Positions 59,517-64,000 of a stretch of 64,000 nucleotides of DNA are shown piece after piece. The notes under the pieces were generated by a model. That model saw only the letters and a program-made list of their open reading frames with translations. It searched no databases and was not told the origin of the DNA. A program made the translations under genes and the position numbers. Origin of the DNA: Kudoa neothunni (taxonomy: Eukaryota > Cnidaria); assembly GCA_964304625.1 (NCBI GenBank), contig OZ199838.1, positions 7,006,001 through 7,070,000 of the forward strand, read 5' to 3'. Numbering within the stretch: position 1 is the first letter of the stretch; each line of letters starts with the position of its first letter.

Positions 59517-61066
59517 CATTCGATTTATTGACTATCAACCAGTGTTGTCAACCGCTCCCGATCTCAGAAAAATCAGCTCGAAATTGTCCTATTTTGTCTG
59601 ATTTGTCCGATTTTTTCACGTTATTCTTCGTAAGATTGAATAATCTCATAACAGTGCTTTAAAAGTAAGAAGTTATTGCAAATTCATAAAAAATGGAAAT
59701 ATAATCGTTGTTGATTTCATTATGAGAAATCTTCGAGTAGATAATTTGATACTTGGCGCAATGACTTATTTTAAATTAAAATATCTGAAGTAGAATTTCA
59801 CCATAGGCAAGTGTAGTGAACTAATCATTATTAATCCGCGCAAGCGGATGGGGTTTCAAAAAAAACAAGCTAAAATACGAAATTTTTTATCGACAGCAAG
59901 TTACAATTATACTTTTTAATAATTATTTCTTAAAACTCATGGAATACGAAAATTTAGGCTAAAAAAAGCATTCCAACTATTTATGAAATAACCAAATTTA
60001 AAAATGTTATGCTTTAGCTTAGACTAACGTTATGAATTTTTTTCAACATTCTTAGCGATGCTACACAGTTTTTCATGACTAGGGACCATTTTTGAATTAT
60101 CGAGAAGCGTTATGTGTTGAAATTCTGATTCTTGAATTCTAAAAAAGACTGATGTCGGTGATATCTATTTCTAAGCAATCATTACAAATGTTTGTTAATA
60201 AGTTTTCAAAAAATTTTAATTTTAGATAATACGTAAACAAATTAAAATTAGAATAAGGATAATATAACATGATAAATTGATCCTAATTCGAATGGATGAA
60301 TTATCATACATAGAAATAAAAATTCATCTAGGTATAGTTGCCATGTTTTATTCAGAAATCGAATGAAAGATTGTAATACAATTGTTTGAAATTAAAGGAA
60401 TTGAACAGATTCAAAAACAATGTTTGATGAATTTAATTATCAATAATCGTATTTTTAGCGTTGTTTATCAATCAAATAATTTTCATTCCATTGGAAAATA
60501 TTTTACATCATTAAGTTAACTAATTCTGATTAATGATCCCATCCAAAGAGTATTTTCTTTTGTTGTAACTATCAAAACCAGATTTTTTAGCATGTTGTAC
60601 TCTACATTACATGGTCCTATTCGAACGAGGAGATTTTGCAACACATCGAACAAGTGGTGACATAACTTTGAATTTTCTGATTTAATCATAAATTTACCTA
60701 ATATCCATACATGTAACTAAATATATATTAGTTTGGTTTTTACAAAAAATTCCAATTTTTCCGACGAAAATTACCCAGGACATTCAATCAGGGTTGCCAA
60801 CTCTGCTACCGACTTCCACACAATGCCGTCCGACGCTAATAATAATAGCGAATATAGTCAATCATTAAATAAAATGAAAAAAATTTGTACCATCAGAATA
60901 CATTTAAAAATTTTTATCGATATGAAATTTATGAACGCAGAGAGAAAAACAAAAATATAATTCTACTAATTTCACACTAAAAATTGTTATTATTATATTT
61001 TTAGCTGAATAAACCAGTGAAGGTTTTGCTGACAACAAATAATTTCCAATAATCAAGCGTAATTTT
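59517..61066. other. Spacer between Tigger relic and NADSYN1
   Basis: AT-rich; no element ends or conserved frames found. A 45-codon frame from ATG 60822 (MPSDANNNSEYSQSLNKMKK...) is possible but unsupported. Confidence 0.45.
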
Positions 61067-63762
61067 TTATTGTTGTAGGACGTTATTTCGACGGCATGTT
61101 AGATGATTGCCATTCGAGGTAATGCCAGAACTAACATCATCACTGCCATTTTTCATGATTTCTAACAGGAGGTCAATATGTTTAAATTGCCATTCCCAAT
61201 CGGGATTGTAAAGGAAAGGTCGGAAATCTCCCCTAATAACAAAAATAATAAAATTAGAAATTCGATTGATGACAACAACGAACCTATTGTCGTCTGGGGT
61301 GGCTGCATCCAAGTGTACCGAAGGTGGAAGAATGGTTGTTTTGTGTCGATTCGTGCCGTATCGTCCGAAAAAGCGTTTGATAACTCGTGCGATATCATCA
61401 GGCTTGAGGTTGTCTTCATTTTGTTCTCTGAACCAATAATGACAAGCTCTTCTGAACATGGACACGGGACCACAAAGCTCAACTTTCCTCAAATACCTCA
61501 AATATTTAAGTTGTTTGTAGGTGATTCCCAAATCGGCCTAACATTCACAGAATCAAATATAATCATTATATCCATTATAGCAGCGCCGGGAAAAGTGCAG
61601 AACCATAAACACTTCGGTCAATTTTAATTTTTAATGTGTACCGATTTATTAAGTGGTAACTTTGTACCCAGCGCCATCAAACATTCATCGTAATGCTGCA
61701 TTTTTTCATTTAAAAAAAATATAGGGTGATACTAAACTAGAACAAAAATTATCTATATGTTGCGATATATTAAAGATTATCGATAGTTTTTATTAAATAA
61801 AAAATTTGGCAACTCGTAATGTATTTATTGGTGTGTTCCCTCAACATGAAAGTGTGCATAAGATTGAACTGCATTAGATAGATAGCATTGCATTAGTTAG
61901 AACGCGAAAAACAAAAATAAATGTGTACAGTGTCGATTACCTCATCCGATTGACCAACATTACTAATGTCGCAAATGGGAGTGAGTTCAGCCGATGGCGT
62001 CGCCTTCAATACTTCACGAATGGATTTCAAATTGCGTTTTTCACACATGAACTCAAGAATTTTATGTATATCATGTTTGCTCAAGTCCCCAACAATATTT
62101 ACATCAGTTGACGAGCAGTCGTATTTGGTGAAATAACCGGTAACTCTAAAGATTATAATTTTAACGACTAGACACGCAGCACTTAACGATTGCATACGTT
62201 TCATCTGCATTAGCAGAACCAACTACTAGAAGGGGGCCGCCGGACTTGTGAGACGCAGTTTGTGTGAACAGTTGGGCAGTAGCGTAGGCGACAATGGATC
62301 TAACGCGAGCCTGGACATTCTGTAATGATATATCTTCATTAGAACTACCTCCATGAGCAGCAAATTTTGGTTTAGGGATATTTAATGAGTCGGCTACTGT
62401 TGCAATAACATTGTCACAGATGGATTGAACGTTCGATTCGTAAAAAACGCAGCCAATTTCGTTGGTAAAATCCTTAGCCCGCTGTTTGCTAGCAGCAGTT
62501 GACTGATTAGTGGTCATGTAGCATGTAACAAGTAGTCGGCCACAAATATCTTTCACCGATTTAGGAACAAATGTGTTATCCTTCAATACGGATCTTAACT
62601 GATTGAGCAATAAACATGAATGGTGACTCTTAGGTTGGGTATTCAATTCGTTGTAAAGTTTCTCACAAAGAATATATATGAGGCCAGCAACCGCGAGTAC
62701 TATCAGCACCTACGAATCATTCAACTAAAAATTGCGAAAAACAAAGCATACCTCCACTTAACGACAAATAACAACCGCCCAGACCACTTCTAAACAAATA
62801 ATCCCACAACCAACACACAGGTGCATTGATGAGTTCTTCTGTATCGTCACAAAGTTTGTAAGCAATAGTCTGATCATCAAAGCTTTTCTTGTAGATAGTA
62901 CCAGGTGTGAAACAATCTTGTAAACAGATATTTCTATCGATTCTAATTTTTGGAATAACTCGAGCCTCTGAAGCAACCGAAGCCCATGACATGATCGAAC
63001 TACGTTTACCTTTGACCTTTATTATTATTCCCAAATAAATCACTTCTCTTCGTTACACACACACAAATTAGTTTACCTCGTCAAGATCGATGTAAGCGGA
63101 ACGCACATTATAACCTTCGGGACAGAAGTTGAAACGGGGAATAAATTCCAACAATTTTCCACAAGAAGAAATAAAACTGCCACCATCAAAGTACAATCTA
63201 CCTCCATCACATCCAATAAGGTTGGAATAGAGATAGGCACAACCACAACGTTTTGTAGCAGCTAACACCAAATCGAACCTTGCGCCTAGCTTACCACGTT
63301 GAAAGTGACTACCACTACCGTTGGTAATAATTTCGGCACCATTCAACACCTGAATCTGGTGTAGATTGTTGGGTACAAACAACTCTTCACATATCTCGAA
63401 ACCAATACACGTATCGAGGAATTGCACCAAACACACCCCAATTGGTATTAACTCTTGGCCGGAAGCTTTCTTGATAACGGGTGGCACAATCCAATCTTCG
63501 ATTTCCTTCTTGCGCCACGGAGTAAACCATCTTCCTTCATGATAGTTGCTATCATTGGCTAGAATAGTTTTGGGACGTATGCAAATGATTTTTCCATCAA
63601 GTATGATTGCTCTCGCGTTGTATCGTACACCTCGATGGTGTATCAAACACCCAAGATCAATCACAATACCATATAAATCAACATCTCCAAGTAGACGCGC
63701 TATCAATTCGTAGTTGTGATGTAGAGTATCCAACTCAAGAAAATGATCCTCACACGTATATC
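61067..63762 (-). CDS. NADSYN1: NADSYN1, glutamine-dependent NAD+ synthetase (N-terminal exon outside window; frameshift)
   Basis: Makes NAD+ from nicotinic acid adenine dinucleotide, ATP and glutamine in the cytosol. Exons 63077-63762 (phase 1 in), 62752-63016, 62198-62709, 61941-62145, 61284-61537, 61067-61232 (stop). The glutaminase (nitrilase) part has IRPKTILANDSNYHEGRW and catalytic Cys in DTCIGFEICEE. The synthetase part has the PP-loop SLSGGADS, CGRLLVTCYM, FAAHGGSSNED, LQNVQARVR, LVVGSANADE, GYFTKYDCSS and the conserved end DFRPFLYNPDWEWQFKH. About 545 residues are visible of roughly 700; the first exon, with the glutaminase Glu, lies right of the window. Oddity: one extra base just after GGADS in exon 62198-62709 breaks the frame and the phase; removing one base restores both. 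Sequencing error or recent inactivation. Confidence 0.88.
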
Positions 63763-64000
63763 CTACAATTCCAAAAATTTAATAAATGGATTTAGGATAG
63801 GAATTTCGAATTGGTCAACCTAATCTCTTGTTATCATTTATTGTAATATCAATACATTATAAGCATATTTTAAAAGGGCGTCTAAATTTAAATAACTATT
63901 ATATAAACAATAAAATTAAAGTCTTAAAATTAGAAAGACGACCAAAACCTTTGAAGAATTCGGTGATTAATTGCAATTAATAGTTATCTTAAACAACTAA
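63763..64000 (-). other. NADSYN1 upstream intron (start of)
   Basis: No exon matching the conserved N-terminus of the synthetase is visible here, so this stretch is the 3' part of an intron longer than 238 nt. Confidence 0.5.

Noticed and set aside
60822-60959. Possible 45-codon gene MPSDANNNSEYSQ...
   Set aside because: No homology, no splice or promoter support; within chance expectation for AT-rich DNA.

Overview
This is an AT-rich nuclear window from an animal. It contains recognisable metazoan genes (VPS18, a paxillin-type LIM protein, MED31, two POMGNT1 paralogues, a T7-type mitochondrial RNA polymerase, a frizzled-domain receptor, NADSYN1). They are cut into short exons by very small introns, mostly about 40-60 nt. 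Intron phases agree across nearly every junction I rebuilt by hand, so most gene models below are multi-exon models inferred from splice signals plus homology, not single ORFs. Larger introns often contain transposons. Compact introns, strong AT bias and divergent proteins suggest a fast-evolving lineage, for example an endoparasitic animal. I cannot name the taxon from sequence alone.

Layout. 1-8.9 kb: VPS18 (minus, C-terminus off the left edge) with a TA-flanked MITE and a hAT element in its introns. 9.4-10 kb: a small unrecognised gene divergent from VPS18. 12.3-14.2 kb: four-LIM-domain paxillin-like gene. 14.3-14.8 kb: MED31 (minus), head to head with POMGNT1 copy A (15.2-17.9 kb). 21.7-32.8 kb: POMGNT1 copy B. 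Its exon lengths match copy A exactly, but one 39-nt intron has become 9.1 kb through nested DNA transposons (MULE-like in MULE-like, hAT MITE in Tigger). 33.1-36.8 kb: decayed piggyBac. 38.0-41.9 kb: intact Ty3/gypsy element with 86-bp LTRs and a single 1247-aa ORF. 42.1-54.7 kb: 14-exon single-subunit RNA polymerase whose 6.4-kb intron holds a decayed Merlin/ISXO2-like transposase broken by a piggyBac copy. 54.8-56.4 kb: frizzled-CRD/EGF/one-pass membrane protein, tail to tail with the polymerase. 56.9-59.5 kb: piggyBac-type MITE and Tigger/pogo relic. 61.1-63.8 kb: NADSYN1 (minus, N-terminus off the right edge) with a one-base frameshift in the PP-loop.

The host genes do not form one pathway: vesicle tethering, adhesion scaffold, transcription, O-mannosyl glycosylation, mitochondrial transcription, Wnt-type reception and NAD synthesis. 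What unites the window is transposon traffic through otherwise compact genes. The points most worth a second look are the polymerase, whose catalytic motif A is unlike canonical POLRMT; the POMGNT1 pair with a conversion tract and an empty-site/filled-site intron; the gypsy element whose start codon lies inside its LTR; the new receptor architecture; and a MULE family whose ends carry a 40-bp-period repeat.
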